Source of the DNA: Anaerolineae bacterium
Lineage (GTDB): Bacteria > Chloroflexota > Anaerolineae > Anaerolineales > E44-bin32
Direction: 5' to 3'
Assembly: GCA_030598885.1 (NCBI GenBank)
Contig: JAUVOZ010000144.1
Coordinates: 1 to 5,239 of the forward strand
Length of the DNA stretch: 5,239 nt
Shown: piece by piece, positions 1 to 5,239 of the stretch
How positions within the stretch are numbered: the stretch's first letter is position 1
Layout: each line of letters opens with the position of its first letter
Program-made: the position numbers and the translations under genes
The notes under the pieces: model-generated
Databases searched by the model: none
Told to the model about the DNA's origin: nothing
Seen by the model: the letters and a program-made list of their open reading frames with translations, nothing else

Positions 1-450
1 CATTATTTCATCCCACGCAAGGCGCTCAACGTATAGGTCCTCATCGACATCGGGGGTGAGTGGCGCCGGTGTTAGATTCCCAACAAGGAAGAAGTGGAGG
101 TATTCGGTCGAGTAGCCGGGAGCCATGAACGCCCCACCAAGGGGAACTAGATATGAGGGGGACATACCAATCTCCTCTCGGCACTCTCGAACTGCACAAG
201 TTTCGGGGTCCTCCCCAGGGTCCAACGTGCCTGCGGGTAACTCAAGCAGTGTTTTGCCGGTTGGGTGGCGGTATTGGCGAACGAACCAGATGCGCTGGTC
301 ATCATCGACAGGGATCATGACTACAGCACCATCATGCTCGACGACGTCGACCCGCATCGTTTGACCAGTTGGGTTTTCAACTTGATCGATCCGTACTCCG
401 AACACCTTTCCCTGGAATATCGTCTCAGACTGTAGCACGCGGTAAGCCAT
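1..450 (-). CDS. Nudix hydrolase, probable ADP-ribose pyrophosphatase type (3' end beyond window)
   Basis: Reading the minus strand from the ATG at 450 gives 150 codons with no stop before the window edge, so the C-terminus is missing. A full Nudix box, G-x5-E-x7-R-E-x-x-E-E-x-G-x, lies at residues 74-96 (GTLDPGE, then RECREEIGM); its Glu residues bind the catalytic metal. A Pro (P111, in APGYSTEYLHFF) lies about 15 residues after the box, as is typical of ADP-ribose pyrophosphatases. WFVRQYRHPTGKTLLELPAG before the box also fits that subfamily. The expected reaction is hydrolysis of ADP-ribose, or a similar nucleoside diphosphate sugar, to AMP and a sugar phosphate in the cytoplasm. The start is supported by AGGAG six bases upstream. 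The gene is 181 bases from the LysM gene and probably has its own promoter. The family is secure; the exact substrate is inferred. Confidence 0.93.
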   Translation of the reverse strand, partial: MAYRVLQSETIFQGKVFGVRIDQVENPTGQTMRVDVVEHDGAVVMIPVDDDQRIWFVRQYRHPTGKTLLELPAGTLDPGEDPETCAVRECREEIGMSPSYLVPLGGAFMAPGYSTEYLHFFLVGNLTPAPLTPDVDEDLYVERLAWDEIM

Positions 451-472
451 TGTGCTCTCCTAGACGTGAGCG

Positions 473-496
473 GGGGCAGACACGTACGTCTGCCCC
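473..496 (-). other. Hairpin in the Nudix gene leader
   Basis: GGGGCAGAC at 473-481 and GTCTGCCCC at 488-496 form a perfect 9-bp GC-rich stem with a 6-base loop. It ends about 12 bases before the Shine-Dalgarno region of the Nudix gene. No T-run follows it on the minus strand, so it is not a canonical intrinsic terminator. It could end LysM transcripts in another way, or it could be a 5' leader structure. The structure is seen directly; the role is unknown. Confidence 0.5.
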
Positions 497-503
497 TCGG
501 TTG

Positions 504-532
504 ATATTACTTTTTATCGAAATGTTGGTCAG
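504..532 (-). promoter_or_regulatory. Weak candidate promoter for the Nudix gene
   Basis: On the minus strand CTGACC (527-532) and TAATAT (504-509) are separated by a 17-base AT-rich spacer. Each box matches the sigma-70 consensus at 4 of 6 positions. Transcription would start near 497, which would put the 473-496 hairpin at the very 5' end of the mRNA. This is a pattern match only. Confidence 0.3.
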
Positions 533-631
533 CATAGCGGATGCATCTACGACTGTGGAGCGAACCAGATTGGAATCGCCGCCTTTAATCGAAGCAAATT
601 CCGTTTGGATCTGACGCAAGCGCCGGGTTGT

Positions 632-1264
632 TCAGGGAATGATCAACTCCTGACCAGGTTGGATCATCCTCGGATTCACAAGATTATTGGCGTCGATGAT
701 GTCCTGAGGATCGACACCGTATATACGGGCGATTTGCCAGATCCACTCACCCGGTTTTACTTTATGCACCGTTCCGCCTGCCTCAGTGGTCCCGGGCGTA
801 CCAGTCGCCTCAGGCGAGACAGAAGGCACGGGAATCTGCAGGACCATGCCCGTCTGGATCGAACCGGGTGACGTCAACTCGTTGAGGTCGATGATCTCCT
901 GCGGGTCGACGTCGAAACTACGGGCGATTTGCCAGATCCAATCACCCTGTTTGACGGTGTACTCAGTCACCCCCATGGTTGTGGGGGTGGCCTCCGGGGT
1001 AGCTACAACCGGTGTTCCGGTAACTATTGGAGTGTTGGTTGCCTGTGGTTCGCCCTTAGCACCTTCGGCGACTTGCGCTGTTTGGGTGAGAATAGCCGAG
1101 CGCACAGCGTCCATCGTGGCCTGCGTATCGTCGACCGGCGTTTCCTGCGCCTCTCCTTCGTCGGAGGGTAGTGGCGTTGAGGCTGAACGTGTGCAGGCTG
1201 TGAAACTGAGGGCGATAATGACAAGTATAGCTGGCACCAGGTATTGCAGACGCGATTTACCCAT
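632..1264 (-). CDS. Lipoprotein with two LysM domains
   Basis: This 210-residue protein is probably exported and lipid-anchored. It begins MGKSRLQYLV, followed by a hydrophobic stretch ending FTAC, a plausible lipobox with Cys24 as the lipidated residue. A low-complexity Ser/Thr/Pro/Glu-rich region follows (about 25-99), then LysM1 (100-145), a Thr/Gly/Pro linker, and LysM2 (165-210), which ends the protein. Each LysM carries the motif V-K-x-G-[DE]-WIWQIAR and ends in Q-x-x-IP. LysM domains bind N-acetylglucosamine-containing glycans such as peptidoglycan, so a cell-surface or wall-binding role is inferred; no catalytic domain is present. I chose the ATG at 1264 over an upstream in-frame start at 1285 because GGAGGA sits 5 bases before it and the signal peptide then starts correctly. 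The LysM DNA shares a 22-bp identical block (724-745 and 919-940). Confidence 0.9.
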   Translation of the reverse strand: MGKSRLQYLVPAILVIIALSFTACTRSASTPLPSDEGEAQETPVDDTQATMDAVRSAILTQTAQVAEGAKGEPQATNTPIVTGTPVVATPEATPTTMGVTEYTVKQGDWIWQIARSFDVDPQEIIDLNELTSPGSIQTGMVLQIPVPSVSPEATGTPGTTEAGGTVHKVKPGEWIWQIARIYGVDPQDIIDANNLVNPRMIQPGQELIIP

Positions 1265-1268
1265 TGGC

Positions 1269-1274
1269 TCCTCC
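1269..1274 (-). promoter_or_regulatory. Ribosome binding site deciding the LysM lipoprotein start
   Basis: GGAGGA on the minus strand lies just upstream of the ATG at 1264. The longer in-frame start at 1285 would place this site inside the coding region and put seven non-signal-like residues ahead of the lipoprotein signal. Confidence 0.8.
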
Positions 1275-1417
1275 AAGTGGATCAACGGATCGATTTGTAT
1301 GGATCACATATCCAGTTCGATACACATTTATCGCTTGAGATCCAGTTGACATAAATATTTACTCACTATTCACCAAATTGAGGTTATGAGCTACCCCAAA
1401 ATGATCTTCAAGCGCGC

Positions 1418-1446
1418 ATGGTAGCACAGGTGTTTGGGCGCGTCAA
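1418..1446 (-). promoter_or_regulatory. Probable sigma-70-type promoter for the LysM lipoprotein
   Basis: The minus strand reads TTGACG (1441-1446), a 17-base spacer, then TACCAT (1418-1423). The bases just before the -10 box are TGC, an extended -10 element. The -35 box matches consensus at 5 of 6 positions and the -10 box at 4 of 6. Transcription should begin near 1411, giving a leader of about 147 bases. It is the best promoter match I found in this gap and it points at the LysM gene. Confidence 0.6.
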
Positions 1447-1516
1447 GCGGGGTAACGGATATAAATTGAGTTGCAAGAGACGTGCCATTTATTTGATCAT
1501 CCTAGAGAATGCAGTG

Positions 1517-1538
1517 AAATTGCACTAAAAGTGCACTA
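1517..1538. repeat. Tandem 11-bp repeat with internal dyad
   Basis: AAATTGCACTA (1517-1527) is followed directly by AAAGTGCACTA (1528-1538), two 11-bp units with one mismatch. The pair also contains an inverted repeat, TGCACT-aaa-AGTGCA (1521-1535). The 11-bp spacing is close to one DNA helical turn, as in some tandem operator sites. It lies about 70 bases upstream of the LysM -35 box. A regulator site is possible but unproven. Confidence 0.5.
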
Positions 1539-1545
1539 CGCGAAG

Positions 1546-1573
1546 CGGCCTGGCTATAGAGTTAGCCAGGCCG
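1546..1573 (-). terminator. Terminator-like hairpin after the mevalonate gene cluster
   Basis: CGGCCTGGCTA (1546-1556) and TAGCCAGGCCG (1563-1573) form a perfect 11-bp stem with a 6-base loop. It begins 20 bases after the TAA of the DUF35 gene, where the transcript should end. No T-tract follows directly on the minus strand; the first TTTT comes about 15 bases later. It may be an atypical terminator or a 3' end-protecting hairpin. Confidence 0.55.
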
Positions 1574-1593
1574 TAGATTTGAATGGAATGGGG

Positions 1594-2004
1594 TTATGCG
1601 GAAATTGCTCGGGCGAGTTGAGGGCGGAATTTGTAGCCGTAGACTAGCATCCCTCGCTCACCATCAGAGCGTAATCTGCGGGTTACCATCTCAACCGGCA
1701 TGCCGATTTCAACCGTCTCATCTCCCATATCGGTGAGCTGAGCAGTGAGCATTGGGCCTTCTTCCAAGCGGACCAGCGCGATGGTGTAAGGGGCGTTTTC
1801 CTCATACCCCGCAGGAGCTTGATAAACTGTGGTAAAAGAATAAACCTCACCGCGGCCACTAAATTGAAAGAGGTTGCGGGCATCTTCACCACACGCGGGG
1901 CAAAAATCCCTGGGGGGGAAGATTTTCTCCTTGCAATGTGGGCAAATCTCACCCATCAATGTGTACCGTTCTTGTTTCAATCTCCAGTGCCGTGAAGCTT
2001 CCAT
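1594..2004 (-). CDS. DUF35 zinc-ribbon/OB-fold protein, scaffold partner of thiolase and HMG-CoA synthase
   Basis: The protein has 136 residues. The N-terminal helix (MEASRHWRLKQERY) leads into a rubredoxin-like zinc ribbon with Cys21, Cys24, Cys35 and Cys38 (CPHC and CPAC). An OB-fold follows from about residue 45 to 130, ending in the family motif YGYKFRP. In archaea, the DUF35 protein encoded with HMG-CoA synthase and thiolase holds the two enzymes together and helps form a shared CoA-binding site. The immediate neighbours here are those same two genes, so the same role is inferred. I chose the ATG at 2004 over an in-frame TTG at 2016 because GAGG sits 6 bases before the ATG and the longer form would translate through it. 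The gene follows the thiolase by 71 bases and precedes a strong hairpin, so it is probably the last gene of the operon. Confidence 0.92.
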   Translation of the reverse strand: MEASRHWRLKQERYTLMGEICPHCKEKIFPPRDFCPACGEDARNLFQFSGRGEVYSFTTVYQAPAGYEENAPYTIALVRLEEGPMLTAQLTDMGDETVEIGMPVEMVTRRLRSDGERGMLVYGYKFRPQLARAISA

Positions 2005-2010
2005 AACCCG

Positions 2011-2014
2011 CCTC
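2011..2014 (-). promoter_or_regulatory. Ribosome binding site deciding the DUF35 start
   Basis: GAGG on the minus strand is followed by 6 bases and the ATG at 2004. The alternative TTG start at 2016 overlaps this site, which argues for the shorter 136-residue protein. Confidence 0.75.
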
Positions 2015-2027
2015 AAGAAAAAATTGT

Positions 2028-2095
2028 ATCCACCAGTTTAGGTGTTCAAGACTCTCAGGAGCTATCAGATCCCTCTCAAGAGCCATCCACCAGTT
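2028..2095 (-). repeat. Short direct repeats in the thiolase-DUF35 spacer
   Basis: The 11-mer AACTGGTGGAT (minus strand) occurs at 2085-2095, in the last codons of the thiolase, and again at 2028-2038 in the spacer, 57 bases apart. Between the copies, GCTCTTGAGAG and GCTCCTGAGAG form a second, imperfect pair. A small partial duplication of the thiolase 3' end is one explanation; chance is another. Confidence 0.4.
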
Positions 2096-3272
2096 CAAGA
2101 ATATGTGTTGCCGCTGTCGCCCCAGTACCGCCGAGGCATTGTACCATTGCAATTTTTGCGTTGGCGATCTGGTTCTCACCAGCCCGACCTTGAAGCTGAA
2201 GGGTTGCTTCGGCCAGTTGATATACCCCTGTGGCACCACCAGTGTCACCTCGGGCTTTGGAACCGCCAAATGTGCAAATGGGGATCCGCCCACTTCGGGA
2301 AATGGCGCCGTCTAAGGCAAGCCGCCATCCCTGACCGCGTTCGGCGAATCCAACCGCTTCAAGGGATAACGCCGCGTACACAGAGTACTGATCGTGTAAC
2401 TCAAATAAATCAATGTCGTCGTGTTTCAAACCAGCTTGTTGCAGGGTCAGCTTGGACGACTCGGCTGATGTGTAAAGTTCCAATGGATCAGTTCGATCGT
2501 GTAAAGCCACTGCAGTGCTAATTGCCGCCGAGGCTGCGATCCGGACCCTTGGATGGGGAAGCATATTGGGCGAACCATCATCTCGAACAAGAAACAACGC
2601 CGCCGCACCGTCTGCAATGGGAGCAGCATCGAACATGTTAACCGGTTCGCTCACCATCGATGCGTGTGTGTAATCCTCGATCTGTATCGCGCGCCGATAC
2701 ATAGCATTCGGATTGGTGACCGCGTTGGTGTGGGCGTTGATGCTGAAGTAAGCCAAGGCGTCTGCTGGCATATTATTCTCGTAGATGTAGCGCCGCATGA
2801 GGATAGCTGCCTGGGCTGTGGATGTGATCCCATGGACAGCTTCATGATCTGCGTCGCTTGCGGTAGAAAGAGCAGCCTCTAATTCAGCACTGGAACGGTC
2901 GGTAACTTTTTCTACCCCAACGACCAGAGCGGTATCAACCAAACCGGATGCCAGAGCCAGGTATGCTTGTCGCAGCGCAATTCCGCCCGAGGCACCGGCT
3001 GCCTCGAGGGTGACCGCCTCGATTCCGCGCAAGCCGGCGAAGTCTGCCAGTAGGGCGGCCAGTTGTGTTTGTCCGGAGAGGTAAGGCGCTAACATATTAG
3101 CCACAAAGATTGCCTGGGGTTTTAACCCAGCCGCATCACTGCGTGCGGCGGTAATGGCATCCAACGCTAATTCTCGTATGGATTTTCCCCAATGCTCGCC
3201 GACTGGCGTCATGCCGATGCCAACTATTATGATGTCAGATAAAGCCTTTTTCTTTTTTTCCATGGCAATCAT
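2076..3272 (-). CDS. Archaeal-type thiolase-family protein lacking the nucleophilic Cys and catalytic His
   Basis: The 398-residue product has normal length for the SCP2/archaeal acetoacetyl-CoA thiolase group. It shows EAAGASGG at 90-97, GVEK at 119-122, ELHDQYS at 291-297, GGSKARGDTGGATGVYQ at 336-352 and QCLGGTGAT at 378-386. Family members carry EAACASGG and KARGHPxGATG. Here the nucleophilic Cys is Gly93 (GGT at 2994-2996) and the catalytic His is Asp343 (GAC at 2244-2246). His293 of the HD-x-[FY] motif and Cys379 are kept. The normal reaction would condense two acetyl-CoA into acetoacetyl-CoA for the adjacent synthase; these changes make that doubtful. It may be a structural subunit, or it may have different chemistry. 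The gene starts 4 bases inside the synthase stop (ATGA), so translation is probably coupled. A second ATG at 3263 is an alternative start. The Lys-rich N-terminus is encoded by an A-rich run. Confidence 0.9.
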   Translation of the reverse strand: MIAMEKKKKALSDIIIVGIGMTPVGEHWGKSIRELALDAITAARSDAAGLKPQAIFVANMLAPYLSGQTQLAALLADFAGLRGIEAVTLEAAGASGGIALRQAYLALASGLVDTALVVGVEKVTDRSSAELEAALSTASDADHEAVHGITSTAQAAILMRRYIYENNMPADALAYFSINAHTNAVTNPNAMYRRAIQIEDYTHASMVSEPVNMFDAAPIADGAAALFLVRDDGSPNMLPHPRVRIAASAAISTAVALHDRTDPLELYTSAESSKLTLQQAGLKHDDIDLFELHDQYSVYAALSLEAVGFAERGQGWRLALDGAISRSGRIPICTFGGSKARGDTGGATGVYQLAEATLQLQGRAGENQIANAKIAMVQCLGGTGATAATHILELVDGS

Positions 3273-4342
3273 TTCATGGTTAATTTGCCGCGAAAGCGGG
3301 CGTAGGTTGCATAGTCGATCTCAGTGCGGCGAGCGATGTAATCTTGTGTATAAGGAGCTTGGTTACGACGTTCTGGAAGCAACTCTGTGGTACGCAGGCT
3401 GAACGCATCTGATCCGGCGCCTGAACCATAGGAGACCAGCAGGATGCGATCACCTGGTTCAGCGATGTCCAGCACCGCTGTCAGACCGACCAGTGCTGAT
3501 CCGGCGTAGGTGTTACCGATCAGCGGCACCAGCAACCCAGTTTCGATCTGTTCAGGTTTGAATCCCAAGGTGCGGCCTACGCGCTGAGGGAATTTGCTGT
3601 TTGGTTGATGGAACACGACATGCTGATAATCGGAAGGTGATGCATTTATTGCCTGCATCAAGGTCTGTGCAGCCGAGGTGATGTGTTTGAAGTAGGCGGG
3701 TTCGCCAGTGAACCGCTCCCCGTGTTCAGGATACTTCTCATTCGCCCGGCGGAAAAAATCCGGCGTATCGGTGGCAAAGGAGTAGGAACTTTCGATCGTC
3801 GCCAGGGAGATCTCCGCTGGTCCGAGGAGGTAGGCGGCTCCACCAGCACCGGCAGTGTACTCCAGCGGGTCACCAGGACGACCTTGGGCGGTGTCCATGC
3901 CGATGGCTAGAGCGAAGCGCGCCATTTCAGAGCCGACAAAGCCGATTGCTGCCTGGATCGCCTCAGTCCCTGCCTTACAGGCGAATTCCCAATCAGCAGC
4001 TTGGGTATGCGGAGTAGCGCCAATGGCTTCGGCAACCACAGTCGAGGTGGGTTTGACCGAATATGGGTGTGACTCAGAACCGACCCACACCGCACGAATT
4101 TCATCCGGATCTATTCCTGCTCGGGCAAGGGCGTTGCGTGCGGCTTCGATGGACATTGTGATCACGTCCTCATCTAGACCGGACACAGCCTTCTCCTCGA
4201 ATAGTGTACCACCACCGCCCGCCCTCCAGATTCGAGCGACTTCTCTGGCCGGTAGTCGGTAGCGCGGGATGTAAGCGCCATAACCAACAATGCCAACATC
4301 GCGAATTGGCTTGAGGATGGGCGGAACTTTATGATCGGTCAT
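3269..4342 (-). CDS. Hydroxymethylglutaryl-CoA synthase, archaeal type
   Basis: This 357-residue enzyme should condense acetyl-CoA with acetoacetyl-CoA to HMG-CoA, the second step of the mevalonate pathway. All three catalytic positions are seen: Glu90 (GSESHPYSVKPTST), the nucleophile Cys122 (WEFACKAGTEA) and His245 (VFHQPNSKFPQRV). GNTYAGSA (about 276-283) and YGSGAGSDAF (about 305-314) complete the thiolase-fold C-terminal half. Its size and motifs match the archaeal form, which works with a separate thiolase and a DUF35 protein; both follow directly here. I chose the ATG at 4342 over an adjacent TTG at 4345 because the AAGGA seven bases upstream of the ATG is well placed. The TGA overlaps the thiolase ATG. 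The gene looks fully functional, unlike its two enzyme neighbours. Confidence 0.96.
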   Translation of the reverse strand: MTDHKVPPILKPIRDVGIVGYGAYIPRYRLPAREVARIWRAGGGGTLFEEKAVSGLDEDVITMSIEAARNALARAGIDPDEIRAVWVGSESHPYSVKPTSTVVAEAIGATPHTQAADWEFACKAGTEAIQAAIGFVGSEMARFALAIGMDTAQGRPGDPLEYTAGAGGAAYLLGPAEISLATIESSYSFATDTPDFFRRANEKYPEHGERFTGEPAYFKHITSAAQTLMQAINASPSDYQHVVFHQPNSKFPQRVGRTLGFKPEQIETGLLVPLIGNTYAGSALVGLTAVLDIAEPGDRILLVSYGSGAGSDAFSLRTTELLPERRNQAPYTQDYIARRTEIDYATYARFRGKLTMK

Positions 4343-4344
4343 CA

Positions 4345-4360
4345 ATCCTTCCTTAAGGAT
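4345..4360 (-). promoter_or_regulatory. HMG-CoA synthase ribosome binding site inside a small inverted repeat
   Basis: The minus strand reads ATCCTT-aagg-AAGGAT immediately before the start codon. A 6-bp stem would hide the AAGGAAGGA Shine-Dalgarno region. The stem is short, so any control of translation by folding is speculative. Confidence 0.4.
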
Positions 4361-4475
4361 ACCAACCTTTGAACATAAATAACATGATGGCTGTTTAGAA
4401 AAGGGGACTCATTGGTCTCCAGTCCTTAGATGATACCTCAGAGGTGCAAGGTCTAAGCCAATAATGTATTCGCCA

Positions 4476-4594
4476 TTATTCATTCCATACGCAGACCATT
4501 TCTTGGGCACGTTCGAGCAAGGCAACCTTTCGGTGATAAGTTGTTGGGCCACATGTTCGATCAGCGTTCCACGGACGTCGGCGGCGCTTGCTAC
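4476..4594 (-). pseudogene. Out-of-frame or untranslated remnant of the HMG-CoA reductase C-terminal tail
   Basis: Directly after the TAG at 4597-4595, the same frame reads VASAADVRG, then LIEHVAQQLITE. This resembles the normal continuation of class II HMG-CoA reductases after LHAR, which in the Pseudomonas mevalonii enzyme (recalled) reads IAVVAGARGDE, then VARQLVEY. Near 4532 the resemblance moves to the -1 frame, which reads RKVALLERAQEMV and ends at a TAA at 4478-4476, a normal tail length. The tail therefore appears present but separated from its gene by one nonsense codon and one frameshift. Sequencing or assembly errors, real decay and recoding are all possible. The motif match is by eye. 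Confidence 0.7.
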
Positions 4595-5239
4595 CTATCG
4601 GGCATGTAGTTCCATATGACCACGCTGAATACCTTCGGTAGCCAGCGCGCGCAAAGCGGCTAGATTCTGTGCTAAACCGACAGAGACGACAACCTCGGCT
4701 AGTTCACGGGCATTGCTTACGCCCATCAACCTCAAGCAGGCTTTAGCACCGGGGTGGACGCGCGTGGCTCCTCCAACGGTTCCAACCGCTAAGGGCATCT
4801 CGAGAGTTCCTTCCAGGGCACCCTGGTTGGTAGCCCGCCATCGGCTTAGTGAGGTGTAGCCACCATCGCGTGCGGCATAAGCATGGGCACCTGCCTCAAC
4901 CGCGCGCCAGTCGTTGCCGGTAGCGATCAATACGGCATCTACTCCGTTCATGATTCCTTTATTGTGGGTGGCTGCTCGATAGGAATCTGCTGCAGCGAAT
5001 GCCCAGGCTTCGATGATTCCATCCCGGACTTGATCGCCACTGAACTGGGCGAAGGCCAACTCCTTAGCCGGGATTCGACAATGGGCATACGCCAGTCGGC
5101 GGTCGGCAAGGTTGGAAAGAATGCGCAGGTGTGCTCGCCCACCAGTGAGGGTTTCAATCGTAGGCGCGAGTGTTTCGGCCACTGAATTGACAACATTCGC
5201 CCCCATTGCGTCGCGGGTGTCATAGATCAAATGAACCAC
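4595..5239 (-). CDS. Class II HMG-CoA reductase, C-terminal half (5' end beyond window; early stop)
   Basis: The frame is open at the window edge, so about 170 N-terminal residues, including the catalytic Glu region, are missing. The 214 residues present show class II hallmarks in order: DAMGANVVNSVAE (Asp10, equivalent to Asp183 of the P. mevalonii enzyme), NLADRRLA, ATHNKGIMNG (catalytic Lys94, equivalent to Lys267), IATGND (Asp110, equivalent to Asp283), GTVGGATR, and GHMELHAR (catalytic His208, equivalent to His381). The reaction is reduction of HMG-CoA to mevalonate with two NAD(P)H, the committed step to isoprenoids. A TAG follows LHAR at once, removing about 40 residues of the C-terminal flap domain that closes over the active site. 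It is the first gene of the cluster in this window, 252 bases before the synthase. The family is secure; activity of the truncated form is doubtful. Confidence 0.93.
   Translation of the reverse strand: MVHLIYDTRDAMGANVVNSVAETLAPTIETLTGGRAHLRILSNLADRRLAYAHCRIPAKELAFAQFSGDQVRDGIIEAWAFAAADSYRAATHNKGIMNGVDAVLIATGNDWRAVEAGAHAYAARDGGYTSLSRWRATNQGALEGTLEMPLAVGTVGGATRVHPGAKACLRLMGVSNARELAEVVVSVGLAQNLAALRALATEGIQRGHMELHAR

Larger units (their letters stand above)
1265..1593. other. Intergenic region between the DUF35 gene and the LysM gene
   Basis: I found no convincing gene in these 329 bases. From the DUF35 side they hold a strong hairpin (1546-1573), a tandem 11-bp repeat (1517-1538), a good promoter (1418-1446), and a leader of about 147 bases before the LysM ATG. 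Within the leader, ATCCAGTT (plus strand) occurs at 1310-1317 and again at 1340-1347, exactly 30 bases apart, with no assigned role. Confidence 0.7.

Noticed and set aside
425..619. A 64-codon minus-strand frame between the LysM and Nudix genes
   Set aside because: It starts at TTG without a ribosome binding site, runs through the hairpin and into the Nudix gene in another frame, and matches no family I know.
786..1349. A 187-codon open frame on the plus strand opposite the LysM gene
   Set aside because: It is antisense to a clear signal-peptide and double-LysM coding frame, has no recognisable domain, and arises from the codon bias of the real gene.
1949..2293. A minus-strand frame bridging the thiolase and DUF35 genes
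   Set aside because: It overlaps conserved parts of both genes in another frame; the GG and KARG motifs of the thiolase and the zinc ribbon of DUF35 are read in the other frames.
2042..2521. A 159-codon plus-strand frame opposite the thiolase 3' end
   Set aside because: It lies antisense to conserved thiolase motifs and its product has no family features.
3855..4262. A 135-codon plus-strand frame opposite HMG-CoA synthase
   Set aside because: It overlaps the catalytic core of the synthase on the other strand and looks like a shadow frame.
4528..4540. Programmed -1 frameshifting as the explanation for the reductase tail
   Set aside because: No X-XXY-YYZ slippery heptamer is present and the in-frame TAG upstream would stop ribosomes first; damage or sequence error is simpler.
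1..5239. CRISPR arrays, insertion sequences, tRNA or rRNA genes
   Set aside because: I saw no regularly spaced repeats, transposase-like frames, terminal inverted repeats or tRNA-like cloverleaf sequence on either strand.

Overview
All six genes in this window lie on the minus strand, so transcription runs from high to low coordinates. The gene set suggests a bacterium, probably a Chloroflexota member of the Anaerolineae kind. The evidence is good Shine-Dalgarno sites, a lipoprotein signal on a Thr/Pro-rich double-LysM protein, and an archaeal-type mevalonate gene cluster. The phylum is inferred from gene style; no marker gene is present.

Layout from high to low coordinates. (1) 5239-4595 is the C-terminal half of a class II HMG-CoA reductase, with its N-terminus outside the window. 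It stops at a TAG just after the catalytic GHMELHAR motif. The usual tail can still be read beyond the stop at 4594-4476, but only by skipping the TAG and making one frame change. (2) 4342-3269 is an archaeal-type HMG-CoA synthase with its catalytic Glu, Cys and His present. (3) 3272-2076 is a thiolase-family protein that overlaps the synthase by 4 bases. Its catalytic Cys is Gly93 and its catalytic His is Asp343. (4) 2004-1594 is a DUF35 zinc-ribbon/OB-fold protein, followed by a strong hairpin. (5) A 329-base gap holds that hairpin, a tandem 11-bp repeat and a good promoter. (6) 1264-632 is a lipoprotein with two LysM domains. (7) 450-1 is a Nudix hydrolase, probably of the ADP-ribose pyrophosphatase type, cut by the window edge.

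HMG-CoA synthase, thiolase and DUF35 are the three partners of the archaeal acetoacetyl-CoA thiolase/HMG-CoA synthase complex. In that complex the DUF35 protein bridges the two enzymes and acetoacetyl-CoA is channelled between them. HMG-CoA reductase then makes mevalonate for isoprenoid synthesis. The cluster looks ordinary by gene order, but its thiolase lacks two catalytic residues and its reductase gene has a damaged or recoded 3' end. These are the two observations most worth checking. The LysM and Nudix genes appear to be unrelated neighbours with their own promoters.
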